A stretch of 64,000 nucleotides of DNA from Alphaproteobacteria bacterium (GTDB lineage Bacteria > Pseudomonadota > Alphaproteobacteria > CAAHEQ01 > UBA3637): positions 176,453-240,452 of the forward strand of contig JAFYRI010000003.1 in the NCBI GenBank assembly GCA_017559525.1, read 5' to 3'. The number at the start of each line of letters is the position of its first letter. The first letter of the stretch is position 1. Shown in pieces: positions 17,981 through 27,525 of the stretch. The notes beneath the pieces were generated by a model. It had not been told where the DNA came from. It searched no databases and saw only the letters and a list, made by a program, of their open reading frames with translations. Position numbers and translations under genes: made by a program.

Positions 17981-19261
17981 TTATTTGTATGCCAATAAAT
18001 CAGCATCTTCTGTTAAAAATAATACTGTACCATCTACATTAATCGGAGCTACAGCAATACCATCTACTTCCAAGCGGTTCCTTTCTTGTCCTGATTTTAT
18101 ATCAATGAAAATAATATCTCCATTTGAAGAGGTTAAAATGGCATTATCTCCAACCAATAACGGACCTTTCCAAAAAGCATGTTCTTCAGTATCATGGCTG
18201 GTTAGTGCTGTGTTCCAAAATACTTTACCAGTATGTTTGTTTAAAGCCAGTAATACGTTTTGATTATTAATCATAAACAATGCATTTCCAGAAATAACAG
18301 GTGTATTTGCTCCTCCCATTGGTAATGTCCAAATATTTTCACCATTTTCTAAACGGTATGCCCCCATTTTGCCAGCATTTCCAATTAGATAGACGATACC
18401 ATTTTCAATAACAGGTGAAGCCAAAATATGTGTTAAATCCGAAATACGGTTAAATGAACGATCCGAAGATAAATATTCGCTCCATACAACGCTTTCATCT
18501 AATGTGTTAAAGGTAATAATTTCTCCATTTGAAAAGGGGATAACGGCATATTCTTTGTACAGAGCAGGAGTTCCCATACCTAATAAGTTTGTTTGAGTTG
18601 GCAATCCTTTGTAATCCCAGACATCTTTTCCTGTGGTTGTATCAAATGCCATCAAATGATTATTCGCTGTTAGTAAATACATAATATTTTTATAAATAAC
18701 AGGCATTGAACGTAGGGCTGTATTTAGATTTTTTTGCCAAAGTATATTACCATTTAAGCTGATACATAAAATAGTACCATTACCAGAAACAGCAAATAGG
18801 GTACTATATGAATAAGCTAATCCAACAGTTTTAACGGTAGTAGAGTTTTCTAAAGGCAGTTTTTTATGCCATAGTTTTTTTCCGTTTTTAAGGTTGATTG
18901 CAGATAAGTTAAAATCAGCATCTAATGTGTAAATAATACCTTTATCTACGACAGGTTGAGCAATGCTCAAACGATTGTTATTTAATCCTTTACCAATATT
19001 TGTATCCCAAATCAGTTTTAATGTATTTTCACCAAGAGTATGAGGGATTGCATTTTGACCTGTTACCCCAGATTGTCCCCATGTAAATAGGTTTGTGGGG
19101 GATGATAAAGTTATCGAACGTATATTTTTAACCTCTTTTAAGGTAGGATTAAGGTGGGTAGAAACAGCTATGCGTCCCTCTGTTGGAGCAACTTTTTCTT
19201 CGTTGACACATCCACTGACAAATAATATACTACACAACAGGCATAAAACGGAGTATTTCAT
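17981..19261 (-). CDS. bamB: Outer membrane assembly lipoprotein BamB-like
   Basis: This PQQ-type beta-propeller lipoprotein is expected to be part of the BAM complex that folds outer-membrane beta-barrel proteins. It has 426 residues from the ATG at 19261 (MKYSVLCLLCSILFVSGC), giving a proper lipoprotein signal with lipobox VSGC. The body shows repeated propeller blades, for example GIIYTLDADFNLSAINLKNG, LMAFDTTTGKDVWDY and LLALNKHTGKVFWN. The synteny yfgM-bamB-der supports the assignment. The upstream in-frame start would mask the signal peptide. Confidence 0.9.
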   Translation of the reverse strand: MKYSVLCLLCSILFVSGCVNEEKVAPTEGRIAVSTHLNPTLKEVKNIRSITLSSPTNLFTWGQSGVTGQNAIPHTLGENTLKLIWDTNIGKGLNNNRLSIAQPVVDKGIIYTLDADFNLSAINLKNGKKLWHKKLPLENSTTVKTVGLAYSYSTLFAVSGNGTILCISLNGNILWQKNLNTALRSMPVIYKNIMYLLTANNHLMAFDTTTGKDVWDYKGLPTQTNLLGMGTPALYKEYAVIPFSNGEIITFNTLDESVVWSEYLSSDRSFNRISDLTHILASPVIENGIVYLIGNAGKMGAYRLENGENIWTLPMGGANTPVISGNALFMINNQNVLLALNKHTGKVFWNTALTSHDTEEHAFWKGPLLVGDNAILTSSNGDIIFIDIKSGQERNRLEVDGIAVAPINVDGTVLFLTEDADLLAYK

Positions 19262-19265
19262 TTTA

Positions 19266-19955
19266 TTACTCTTCAATAACAGACAATAATTCACTTAAAC
19301 GTTTTTTTACAATCGGAGCAGTTTTGGGATTGTTAATTGTTTGGTTTAGTACTTTAATAGCTGCAGCTTCATTATTTGATTTTAAATGCAAAGCAGCAGA
19401 TAATTCTGCAGCAGATCCCACAAAGTTGGAAGAACCAATTAAGTATGGTTGCAACATATTTTGTAATTTTGTGGCATCTTCTGTTTCAAATAATTGACCG
19501 ACATAAGCAATTGTTGCAACGGCTTTTAATTGTTCTGGCGCATTTGAATTTATGACAGCTTGTAAAGCATTTATAGCTTCTTGTGTTTTATTTTGAGCCA
19601 AATAAATACCTGCTAATTTCATTTGTGCTAAAGGTGCATAACCAGTTTTTCCTTCTGCAACTAATTTCTTTAAAATTTCTTCTGCTTTTTCCGTTTCGCC
19701 CGTATAGGCTAAAACAGCAGCATTTTCAAAAGAATCTGATTCGGATAAACTGACTTTTTGGCGCCATGAATAATACACTTCATGACCAATTGTTACCAGC
19801 AAAACACCAATGATAAAACCAACAACAGCAAAACGGTATTTTTGCCACATAGCTTTTAATTTTTCACGTTGCAATTCCTCATCCACTTCGCGTTCAAAGA
19901 TGGCTTGTTGTAATTTTTCCATTTCATCAATTGTTTTATCTTTTTTCTTTGTCAT
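19266..19955 (-). CDS. YfgM-like TPR membrane protein
   Basis: This 229-residue single-pass inner-membrane protein has a cytoplasmic charged N-terminus (KKKDKTIDEMEKLQQ), a TM helix at about residues 45-67 (FAVVGFIIGVLLVTIGHEVYY) and a periplasmic helical/TPR-like region with AAxLAY..G..EKAEEILKKL patterns. YfgM proteins are ancillary SecYEG/periplasmic chaperone partners in enterics. The start at 19955 has a GAAAGGGA site; the longer frame runs into the SDR gene. It sits four bases upstream of bamB, so they are co-transcribed. Confidence 0.85.
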   Translation of the reverse strand: MTKKKDKTIDEMEKLQQAIFEREVDEELQREKLKAMWQKYRFAVVGFIIGVLLVTIGHEVYYSWRQKVSLSESDSFENAAVLAYTGETEKAEEILKKLVAEGKTGYAPLAQMKLAGIYLAQNKTQEAINALQAVINSNAPEQLKAVATIAYVGQLFETEDATKLQNMLQPYLIGSSNFVGSAAELSAALHLKSNNEAAAIKVLNQTINNPKTAPIVKKRLSELLSVIEE

Positions 19956-20017
19956 AAAAATCCCTTTCATAAAATAATGCCTATATATACCAAAAAATCC
20001 GAAAAAGTGCAACCTTT

Positions 20018-20809
20018 TTATGATTCTTTTTTGGGGAATAATCCTAAGATAGGCAAAATAATCCAACTTGGCAAGGCTGAGCCAAACCAAGCACCAAATG
20101 CCATGATGTGAGGGAAAGCAATAATGGCCGAATTTTTAGTCAGTCTGCGCTTGATGATTTCGGCGGCTTTATCGGCTTGCATTAAAAATGGCATTTTGAA
20201 TTTATTTTTATCTGTCAGAGGTGTTTCGATGAATCCAGGGCAAACTACATTAACGGCTATTTCGTCTTTTTTCAATAAGCCTCGTAACCCTTCGCCCCAT
20301 GCTTTAACACAAGCTTTACTGGCAGAATAGGCGGGGCAACTAGACATACCTCGGTATCCAGCTAAAGAAGCAATAATGGCGATTTGACCACATCCACGTT
20401 TTTTGAAGGCTGCAATTGTTGGTAAAACCGTATTGATAACGCCATTAACGTTTGTGGCAATAATGCGATGTGTTCCATCAGATGTTTCGGGCATACCTAA
20501 AACACCGCCGGAAACGCCAGCATTGGCGATTAATAATTCAATAGGTTTAATGGTATCTGCTTGTTTTATCGCGTTCTCCGTTTCTTCGCGATTTGTTACA
20601 TCAAACAAGAAAGTGTGGACAGCTGCCCCTTTTTCTTTACAGCGATTCGCCGTTTCAACAAGGCGTGATTCGTTTCTGCCACATAAAAAGAGAGTGATTC
20701 CTGGAGCCGCATAGGCAACTGCTAATGCTTTTCCAATACCGCTAGAGGCACCAGTGATAAAAATAGTCTTCGGATTTTTATAGATTTTTTTTAGTTTTGA
20801 ATCGCACAT
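20018..20809 (-). CDS. Short-chain dehydrogenase/reductase (SDR family)
   Basis: This 263-residue NAD(P)-dependent oxidoreductase has an N-terminal Rossmann motif TGASSGIGKA (residues 20-29), the NAG motif (LIANAGVSGG), the catalytic Ser region (IIASLAGYRG) and YSASKACVKAW with the YxxxK pair. The C-terminal stretch FGAWFGSALPSWIILPILGLF is hydrophobic, suggesting membrane attachment, as in lipid- or ketone-reducing SDRs. Substrate cannot be told. It is the first gene of the SDR-yfgM-bamB-der run, with AGGAA before the ATG. Confidence 0.9.
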   Translation of the reverse strand: MCDSKLKKIYKNPKTIFITGASSGIGKALAVAYAAPGITLFLCGRNESRLVETANRCKEKGAAVHTFLFDVTNREETENAIKQADTIKPIELLIANAGVSGGVLGMPETSDGTHRIIATNVNGVINTVLPTIAAFKKRGCGQIAIIASLAGYRGMSSCPAYSASKACVKAWGEGLRGLLKKDEIAVNVVCPGFIETPLTDKNKFKMPFLMQADKAAEIIKRRLTKNSAIIAFPHIMAFGAWFGSALPSWIILPILGLFPKKES

Positions 20810-20842
20810 ATGAAAATTCCTTATTTTTTTTTAAAAAAGTTC

Positions 20843-20870
20843 TTGACATCTCATCATAAATCAGTATACT
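20843..20870 (+). promoter_or_regulatory. tRNA-Leu promoter
   Basis: TTGACA (20843-20848), a 16-base spacer and TATACT (20865-20870) lie 27 bases before the tRNA. Confidence 0.75.
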
Positions 20871-20897
20871 GCAAATGTCTAGCAAAAAAACACATAT

Positions 20898-20984
20898 GCC
20901 TCTGTGGCGAAATTGGTAGACGCGACAGACTCAAAATCTGTTTCTAGCAATAGAGTGCTGGTTCAAGTCCGGCCAGAGGTACCA
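20898..20984 (+). tRNA. tRNA-Leu (anticodon CAA)
   Basis: This is a full cloverleaf of 87 bases. The acceptor stem GCCTCTG pairs with CAGAGGT, there is a D-loop with TTGGTAGA, an anticodon loop CTCAAAA (anticodon CAA), a long class II variable arm, and a T arm with GTTCAAGTC. CCA is encoded. A hairpin with T7 follows about 10 bases after the tRNA as terminator (AAGTC/GACTT). Confidence 0.95.
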
Positions 20985-21157
20985 AAAATAAAACAAGTCT
21001 CTGAAAATGGGACTTTTTTTAATGCTTATTTTTCGCCTGTTTTTACTTTCCCGTCACAGTTAATCCCGACTCATCTGTTAAAGATGTTGTTACTTTGCAA
21101 TTTTAATTTTTTTGAATTTCATCTAATGGATATTTTATATCAAGATTTTTGATAATA

Positions 21158-21182
21158 TTAGGTGTTTTTAACACCTATTATA
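21158..21182. terminator. Hairpin at the 3' end of the Nudix gene
   Basis: AGGTGTT and AACACCT form a seven-pair stem with a three-base loop, flanked by AT-rich sequence. It lies 16 bases past the minus-strand Nudix stop. A T-tract is short, so this is a weak terminator call. Confidence 0.45.
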
Positions 21183-21197
21183 GAAATTATCAGTATT

Positions 21198-21725
21198 TTA
21201 TACTTTATAAAACTTTAACAAAGTTATAGCCCCTAAACGATTAGCATATTCCTTTTGATTATGAATAATATTATCATATAATTGCTCTGGTTTTATCCAT
21301 TTAACTTCTGAAACTTCACCGTCTTCAAAAATAAATGTCTGTTCGTTATCTAATTGTATCAGGAAAATACCCAATAATTCCTGATTTTTATTTTCTTGCG
21401 ACGAATATCTGATTTCACCCAGTTTGATAATATCTTTTGAAGAAAGAGATAAACCTAATTCTTCTTTTCCCTCTTTTATAACATTTTCTATTAAGATATC
21501 TTTACCTGTTTCGATTTCTATACAATGACCACCAAAGGATACATCCCATTTGCCAGCACTTTTATCCTTTGTCGCAGAACGTCGTTGAATAAGAACCTCT
21601 CCTTTTTTATTCATAACCCAACATTGAACTGCTAGATGAAGTAAACCATTATTATGCACATAAACGCGGTCCCTTAAACCGCACACAGTTCCATTTTCGT
21701 TTAGCTCATATATATTTTCTGACAT
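21198..21725 (-). CDS. Nudix hydrolase, isopentenyl-diphosphate-isomerase-like subgroup
   Basis: This 175-residue protein has a Nudix box slightly off consensus: GGHCIEIETG, then an Ile/Asn-rich helix ending KEGKEELGL, which keeps the metal-binding Glu pair. The N-terminal pattern (MSENIYELNENG, HLAVQCWVMNKKGEVLIQRRS, GKWDVSFGGH) resembles Idi/YfcD-type Nudix proteins that act on diphosphate substrates. Substrate is not determined. AAGG precedes the ATG. It stands alone between tRNA-Leu and the large helicase. Confidence 0.88.
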   Translation of the reverse strand: MSENIYELNENGTVCGLRDRVYVHNNGLLHLAVQCWVMNKKGEVLIQRRSATKDKSAGKWDVSFGGHCIEIETGKDILIENVIKEGKEELGLSLSSKDIIKLGEIRYSSQENKNQELLGIFLIQLDNEQTFIFEDGEVSEVKWIKPEQLYDNIIHNQKEYANRLGAITLLKFYKV

Positions 21726-22113
21726 GTTAACCTTTATTTTTATTGTAGATATTCTTATATATACTAAAATTTATACTGTTTATCAATATATTTTTGTTTT
21801 GAAGTGTTTCACAAATGGATATAAAGAAATTAAATTCATCCGAATATTAATACTATTTTAGGGTTAAAATATCTTATTTTAATTTTCTAAAATCAAGACA
21901 TGTACCCGATTGGATTTCTCGAATGATTGAACTTGAATCGTTTTTTGCCCGATTGCCTTCTATAGACTTTTAACTCTTATGCTCTCATTAGACCTTATAT
22001 CTTATCTATTATCCAAAGAATTAAAGGAATTTAAGGATATGATACAGACCAGTTTTTGTTGTATAAGATTGAACTTTTTTATCTAATTTTTCTAAAGATA
22101 TCATTGATATAGT
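21726..22113. other. Non-coding stretch between Nudix and helicase genes
   Basis: I see no supported ORF, tRNA or strong hairpin in this AT-rich 388-base gap. It separates two minus-strand genes and may hold the Nudix promoter. Confidence 0.5.
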
Positions 22114-24792
22114 TTAACTCCATTTGTTTGATGAAAGTGTTCTTTGACGAGCTTCATTGGAAAATGCGTATTTTCTTGTTTTAAGCAATAATTGTCGCCC
22201 TTTTTCGGATCGTGTATAAATCAATTGACATTTTCCAATCTTTTGTTCCCATTGTTTTTTGAAATAGAGTACATTCTTTTTTTGTGCGGCAATAACAGAT
22301 GGGATTGCATGATAATCTTTTTGAGATAAATAAGGTATGGGCATGCTTTTTCGTGCAAGAATGTATTTTGGATTTTCAATCGGATCTAAAAATTCCTGAA
22401 GTGATTTTAAAAGTAAATTTAATTCGGCAGGTAATAATCCTGTTACAGAACAAAATACCTGTCCATCTTTTTGTTTTTTGATTAAAAGGGATGTGTTACT
22501 TAGTGGTGATTGTATTTCTCCCATTTGATATAATGTTTGCATAATAATTTGAATTATGCTTCGTAAAGAACCGACAACAGATCCATTCCGAATGAATTTG
22601 AGCAAAGGTCGCCCCATGAAATAAAGTATGAAAGCGATTGAAAGCAATCCTGAATACGTAGGTATAATTCTATTTAAAATCGAATAAAGTTCAAAACTAA
22701 GTCCAGTGTAGAAAAACATTAAAAATGTAAAGCTACCTTTATAAACAAATGTTTTTGTGTAATGGCGCGGTGTGTCTATGCCTACATGCATACGGGCATT
22801 CGGATTGCCAGTATAAAGGGCTTTTTCCCATGATTCTTTGACAACATTTCTGTTTGATGAAAGTTGTAGTGTTTGTTGATTAATATCGTTTGTTTTTTGT
22901 TCGCTGATAAGTCCTAGATTGAGTCTAGTTAATCCATTTTGAATCTGAAATGGTGGTACGACAGTGGGGGCTTCATAGCCTTGAAAACGTCTTTCAATTT
23001 GTTTTAAGTCATAGCCATAATCGTCTACCAAACTGTTTTGTTTGTAAACCGTTCTATCCCATAGATTTAATTTTTTGAATGAGGCCAAATGCCAAATGTT
23101 GGATATTTTATCTGGATTATTCTTATCTTTTCGAATCGCTCGTCCACGCATTTGGTTAGATAATACATAGGATGCGATTGTGCTGGATAGGATCAAAGAG
23201 TTAATAGAGGGTGCATCCCATCCTTCACCAAGAAGTGCTTGGGTTCCAATAACAATATTAAAAACACCTTGATTAAATAAATCTGTAATGATCTTGACAA
23301 TTTTTGATTTTGCTGAGACAGAAAAAGTAATTTTATAGTAGTTCGAATTATGTTTGAAAGGTGTGAATTTTAAATCACTAATGTGTAATTTTTCTTGTTT
23401 TAATTGTTTTAAAACATCTTCTTTTTTGTCTTTAGGAATTGCAATTAATGTTCCGGTTAAGATGGCTGTTGGAATTTTTTTATAGTTTTCGGAAAGTTTT
23501 AAAAAAATTGGAACAACTCCTAAGGAATTTGCTGTTTCAGGTGTCATGTCTTCCCGAATGTAATCGGATAAAATAACCATACGTAAATCTTGTTTTAAAT
23601 GTGTGTTTTCACTGGCAACAATATCTATAATGGAATCTAATTTTCCGACAGATGAGGCAACTTCTTTTTGCAAAATCGGATTTGACGAAATATAAACCCT
23701 TTTTCTGAAAATAATTCCAGATCGATGAGCTTTTATTTCTAAAGTTTTTATATCTTTTTCTAATTGTTTAAATGAAGAACGGTAATCATACAATAATCCG
23801 GTCAAGAAAATTTCAGCCCACTTTTCATCAAATGGAGGGATGTCTTTTTGAACCATATCGAACAATTTTAAAAAAGTTTGTGAAATTGGTTTATTTGTTG
23901 CTTTTAGATAGGATGCAATACTGATGAAAAAATCTGGATTTTCATAAATTTGTTCTTTATACATTATCGGTATAATATGTTTTGGAGCTGTTGTAAAAAT
24001 GGATGTTTTTAAAATTGATGCTCCTATTTTTGACGTATTCATCAAATAATCCATAAATAGATGAACTTTATCTTTAAATTCTTCTATTTTTTGATTTTCA
24101 TTTTGGCGTAAATTTGAAAAATAAACGAAGTCTTGATGTGGGCATAAATCACCATTTTTAACTAGCTCTGGTATGGAAATTAAATCGTCAATTGGACCAC
24201 ATAATTGTTCATATCTTTTCCATTCATTATATGTAACATCATAAGGTGGTGTTGCGGTTAAAGATAGTGTCTGTTTCGGATTTAATTTATCCATTAAAAT
24301 ATCTAAAGCTTTCCACCACTCATTTCGTAGGTGATGCGCTTCATCAAAACAAAGCAATGATGTTTTTTGTTTTTTCAATTTTTCGACAATTTCATCAGCT
24401 AAACTAGTGATAATCTTTCCAGAGGAGGGTGTATCATCATCCAAATCTTCTTCAACTTCTTTTTTATTTGAGAAAACAGACCATAAAGATTGATATGTGG
24501 TAATCGTAATTTGTTTGGGATTTTTAATGTCTAAGGATATAATATCTTGATCCTTATCATCAAGAAATGCTTCAATAATTCTTTCTTTCCATTGATTACG
24601 AATTGTCAAAGTTGGTGCAAAAATCAAAACTGGACATTTTAAACGGGCAATAACTTCTATTCCCAAAGTTGTTTTGCCAGCGCCAGGAGCAGCTACAATA
24701 TGTAATTTTTCATCTTTTAAATGTGCAGTCAGATTATCTAACACTTTTTGTTGATAAGAACGAAATTTTCCTTTAAAACATAAATTTTTCAT
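22114..24792 (-). CDS. Large DEAD/DEAH-box (SF2) helicase with internal membrane segments
   Basis: This 892-residue protein begins with the Q-like motif FRSYQQKVLDNL, Walker A AAPGAGKTTL (about 34-43) and DEAHH Walker B. Motif III SLTATPP and a second RecA domain with IGTQALLGEGWDAP and QMRGRAIRKD follow. The order is that of type III-restriction/UvrB-like SF2 translocases. Unusually, residues about 690-750 form two hydrophobic segments (SFTFLMFFYTGLSFELYSIL, YSGLLSIAFILYFMG), so the protein may be membrane-bound. Substrate and role are unknown; defence is possible. A TAGGAA site precedes the ATG. Confidence 0.85.
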   Translation of the reverse strand: MKNLCFKGKFRSYQQKVLDNLTAHLKDEKLHIVAAPGAGKTTLGIEVIARLKCPVLIFAPTLTIRNQWKERIIEAFLDDKDQDIISLDIKNPKQITITTYQSLWSVFSNKKEVEEDLDDDTPSSGKIITSLADEIVEKLKKQKTSLLCFDEAHHLRNEWWKALDILMDKLNPKQTLSLTATPPYDVTYNEWKRYEQLCGPIDDLISIPELVKNGDLCPHQDFVYFSNLRQNENQKIEEFKDKVHLFMDYLMNTSKIGASILKTSIFTTAPKHIIPIMYKEQIYENPDFFISIASYLKATNKPISQTFLKLFDMVQKDIPPFDEKWAEIFLTGLLYDYRSSFKQLEKDIKTLEIKAHRSGIIFRKRVYISSNPILQKEVASSVGKLDSIIDIVASENTHLKQDLRMVILSDYIREDMTPETANSLGVVPIFLKLSENYKKIPTAILTGTLIAIPKDKKEDVLKQLKQEKLHISDLKFTPFKHNSNYYKITFSVSAKSKIVKIITDLFNQGVFNIVIGTQALLGEGWDAPSINSLILSSTIASYVLSNQMRGRAIRKDKNNPDKISNIWHLASFKKLNLWDRTVYKQNSLVDDYGYDLKQIERRFQGYEAPTVVPPFQIQNGLTRLNLGLISEQKTNDINQQTLQLSSNRNVVKESWEKALYTGNPNARMHVGIDTPRHYTKTFVYKGSFTFLMFFYTGLSFELYSILNRIIPTYSGLLSIAFILYFMGRPLLKFIRNGSVVGSLRSIIQIIMQTLYQMGEIQSPLSNTSLLIKKQKDGQVFCSVTGLLPAELNLLLKSLQEFLDPIENPKYILARKSMPIPYLSQKDYHAIPSVIAAQKKNVLYFKKQWEQKIGKCQLIYTRSEKGRQLLLKTRKYAFSNEARQRTLSSNKWS

Positions 24793-24886
24793 TTGTAATT
24801 TCCTAAAAAGTTGTATATGATTTTTGTATCATATTTAGGTATGATACCTTAAAAGTAAAAAAATAAAAAGGGAAAAAGGATACAGT

Positions 24887-25480
24887 ATGAAAAAAAGTCT
24901 TATTGTTTTTGCTATTATTATGGCATTAGGTGCTTGGTTTGTAATTTCAACTCTGAATGGTTTGATCCCGATGGATGAAACATGCAAAGCTAATTGGTCA
25001 CAGGTCTTAAATCAATATCAAAGACGTTCTGATTTAATTCCGAATCTTGTTTCAACAGTTAAAGGTTATGCCGCGCATGAGCAAGATACTTTAACGCAAG
25101 TTATTGAAGCCCGTGCTAAAGCAACGCAAACAACATTGTCATCGGAGATGCTATCAAATGAACAAGCGATGAATGCCTTTATGAAAAATCAAGGGGCTTT
25201 ATCTTCTGCTTTAAGTCGTTTGATGGTTGTTGTTGAAAAGTATCCGGATTTAAAAGCCAATCAAAACTTTATGGCTTTACAATCTCAATTAGAAGGTACA
25301 GAAAATCGGATTGCTGTTGCTAGAAAAGATTATATTGATTCTGTTAAGGTATTCAATACACGTATTCGGACAATTCCAACAAAATGGATTGTGGCTTTGT
25401 TCTCTGATATGGAAAAGAAAGTAACATTTGATATTGAAGAAAGTCAAAAAGTAGCTCCTGTCGTGGATTTTTCTAAGTAA
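24887..25480 (+). CDS. LemA family protein
   Basis: This 197-residue protein has one N-terminal transmembrane helix (LIVFAIIMALGAWFVISTL) and a long helical domain. It has the LemA hallmarks NWSQVLNQYQRRSDLIPNLV, KGYAAHE and TEFNRIRTIP-like FNTRIRTIPT. LemA proteins have a short N-terminus and a coiled-coil domain; their function is not settled. The gene overlaps the start of the TPM-domain gene (TAATG), a very common LemA-TPM pair. AAAGGATAC precedes the ATG. Confidence 0.95.
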   Translation: MKKSLIVFAIIMALGAWFVISTLNGLIPMDETCKANWSQVLNQYQRRSDLIPNLVSTVKGYAAHEQDTLTQVIEARAKATQTTLSSEMLSNEQAMNAFMKNQGALSSALSRLMVVVEKYPDLKANQNFMALQSQLEGTENRIAVARKDYIDSVKVFNTRIRTIPTKWIVALFSDMEKKVTFDIEESQKVAPVVDFSK

Positions 25481-26160
25481 TGAAAAAATTCTTTTTTGTT
25501 TTTTTGATAACGTTTTGCTTGGTAGGAAAAGCTTGGTGCTTTCCTACCTTGACGGGACGTATTGTGGATGAAGCTCAAATTCTGTCAGCACAAGTAGAAC
25601 AACAATTAAAAACTCTTTTACAATCTGAAGCCCAACATCAGGTCGTTGTTGTTACTCTTTCCGATTTGGAAGGTAAAAGCATTGAAGAGTATGGATATCA
25701 GTTAGGTCGTCATTGGGGAATTGGTGAAAAAGGAAACGATAATGGTGTTTTACTGATTATTGCACCTAATGAACGACAAGCTCGCATAGAAGTTGGATAT
25801 GGTTTAGAGGGGGTTTTAACAGATGCACTTTCCTCTGTCATTTTGAATGATATGAGTTCAGCATTGAGCGAAAATGATTATAATCAAGCGGTTTTAATTG
25901 GAACGCAACAAATATTAAATGTTATTCGTGAAGAAGAATTTAATACACACCCTTTGGATGAAATTCCCACACCCTTAGCTATTATTTTAGCATGCTTGAT
26001 ATTGGTATTGTTTATTTATGTAGCGATGGCTCCTCAAAATGATCGAGCAAGAAGATTAAGATTAATTTTAACAATTATTTCTTTTATTCCTGGACGAGGC
26101 GGTGGTTTTAGAGGAAAAGGAGGTAGTTTTGGAGGCGGTGGTAGTAGCCGAAAATTTTAA
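25480..26160 (+). CDS. TPM-domain membrane protein (YgcG-like)
   Basis: This 226-residue protein has a Sec signal peptide (LITFCLVGKAWC) and an extracytoplasmic TPM domain (GRIVDEAQILS, VVTLSDLEGKSIEEYGYQLG, RQARIEVGYGLEGVLTD). A transmembrane helix follows at about residues 170-190 (PLAIILACLILVLFIYVAM), then a Gly-rich tail ending GGSFGGGGSSRKF. Members of this family are linked to membrane-protein quality control or photosystem repair in plants; here the role is unknown. Coupled translation with the LemA gene suggests a joint function. Confidence 0.93.
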   Translation: MKKFFFVFLITFCLVGKAWCFPTLTGRIVDEAQILSAQVEQQLKTLLQSEAQHQVVVVTLSDLEGKSIEEYGYQLGRHWGIGEKGNDNGVLLIIAPNERQARIEVGYGLEGVLTDALSSVILNDMSSALSENDYNQAVLIGTQQILNVIREEEFNTHPLDEIPTPLAIILACLILVLFIYVAMAPQNDRARRLRLILTIISFIPGRGGGFRGKGGSFGGGGSSRKF

Positions 26161-26246
26161 ATATTTTTTATTGGCATTATCTTGTCAGGTAATTTTAACA
26201 TTTGTAAACATATAACTAAAGATTGAGTATTTATCTAATCTAACAT

Positions 26247-26270
26247 CCTGTCCTTAGGACAGGTTTTTTT
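26247..26270 (+). terminator. Intrinsic terminator after LemA-TPM operon
   Basis: CCTGTCC pairs with GGACAGG around a three-base loop, followed by seven T residues. Confidence 0.9.
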
Positions 26271-26431
26271 ATTGAAAAATAGTGTGTATAGTAAAGATTG
26301 ATCAGAATATGAATTTCTACAATGAAAAAATGTAATAACTTATTGAAAAAATATTAATTATATAAATTTATTTCAATTATTAAAGAACTTGTTATTATGT
26401 AAATATGCTAAAATATATAAAGGATAATAAA

Positions 26432-27385
26432 ATGATAAATCCAATACTAAAAACAAAACGTTTTCTTCCACTTTTAATCATTCAATTTTTGGGTGCCTTT
26501 AATGATAACTTATTTAAAAATATGTTGTTGGTTATGATTGCCTATAAAATGGCTGCTCAAGCTGATATTTTATTATCTGTTGTTGTGGGTTTATTTATTT
26601 TGCCATTTTTTTATTTTCTGATATAGCAGGACAATTATCGGATAAATATAATTGTGATAAAATTGCGCAAATTTTAAAAATAACGGAATTATTTTTGGTG
26701 TTATTGGTTGGTGTTATCTTTTATACAAAAAGCCTGACATTCTTGATTATTTTACTTTTCTTAATGGGAACTCAATCTGCATTTTTTAGTCCCATTAGAT
26801 ACGTTCTTTTGCCGTAGTTATTAAAAAAGATGAATTACTGGCTGGAAACAGATATGTTGAAGGCACAACTTATATTTCGATAATTCTTGGGGCTGTTTGG
26901 GGAACTATTTTGGATATTAATATTGCGATCTTATTATTGATACTTTGTTCTTTGATTGGTTATGTTTCATCATTGAAAATACCGAAAGCTATTGTGCCTC
27001 GACCAGAGTTAATACTCAGTAAAAATATATTTAAAGAAACTTGGCTTAACTTAAAAATGATACACAATTATCCAGTTGTTTGGAAATCTATTTTAGGTGC
27101 AACTTGGTTTTGGACTGTAGGAGCCTTAGCTTTAACACAGATATTTCCATTATGCAGTATGTATTACAAGGAATTATTACTATACCTGATGCTAAAAAGG
27201 GGGAGCTGCTGATTTTGATAACAGCAGAAGAAAAGGTAAATACAAAGGAAATTCAAACTTATTTTAAGGAAAGCGGATTGTCTGAATTATGGGTTCCTAA
27301 AAAAGTTGTTTATATGAAACAACTACCCGTTTTGGGAACGGGTAAGTTTGATTACCAAACAGCCCAAAAGATGATTTTAGAATAA
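26432..27385 (+). pseudogene. Decayed aas-like gene (MFS transporter plus acyl-ACP synthetase end)
   Basis: The N-terminal part reads as an LplT/Aas-type MFS transporter (LPLLIIQFLGAFNDNLFKNM, GLFILPFF). A frameshift near 26615 moves the rest to another frame (SDIAGQLSDKYN), TAG at 26815-26817 interrupts LLP/LLKKDELLAGN, and the frame resumes to about 27140. It then jumps to the C-terminal end of an AMP-forming acyl-ACP synthetase (IPDAKKGELLILITAEEKV...LPVLGTGKFDYQ). Aas enzymes re-acylate lysophospholipids. Most of the acyltransferase and synthetase is missing, pointing to a large internal deletion. Confidence 0.85.
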
Positions 27386-27525
27386 AATTAAATGCCTTAA
27401 AATATATTCGTTAATATCTTGAACCTTTACTTTTTCGCAAAGGTTCATTTTTGAGTATTTAATTTGTTCAGTAGTAAAGTGTGTCTTTTTTATAGGGATC
27501 TATTTTCTTGTTATTCCTTATAAAA

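Noticed and set aside
20904..21152. Plus-strand ORF starting MAKLVDATDSKSV
   Set aside because: It translates tRNA-Leu itself and has no ribosome site.
26405..26626. Intact 73-residue membrane protein
   Set aside because: It is the first fragment of the decayed aas-like gene, continuing in another frame.
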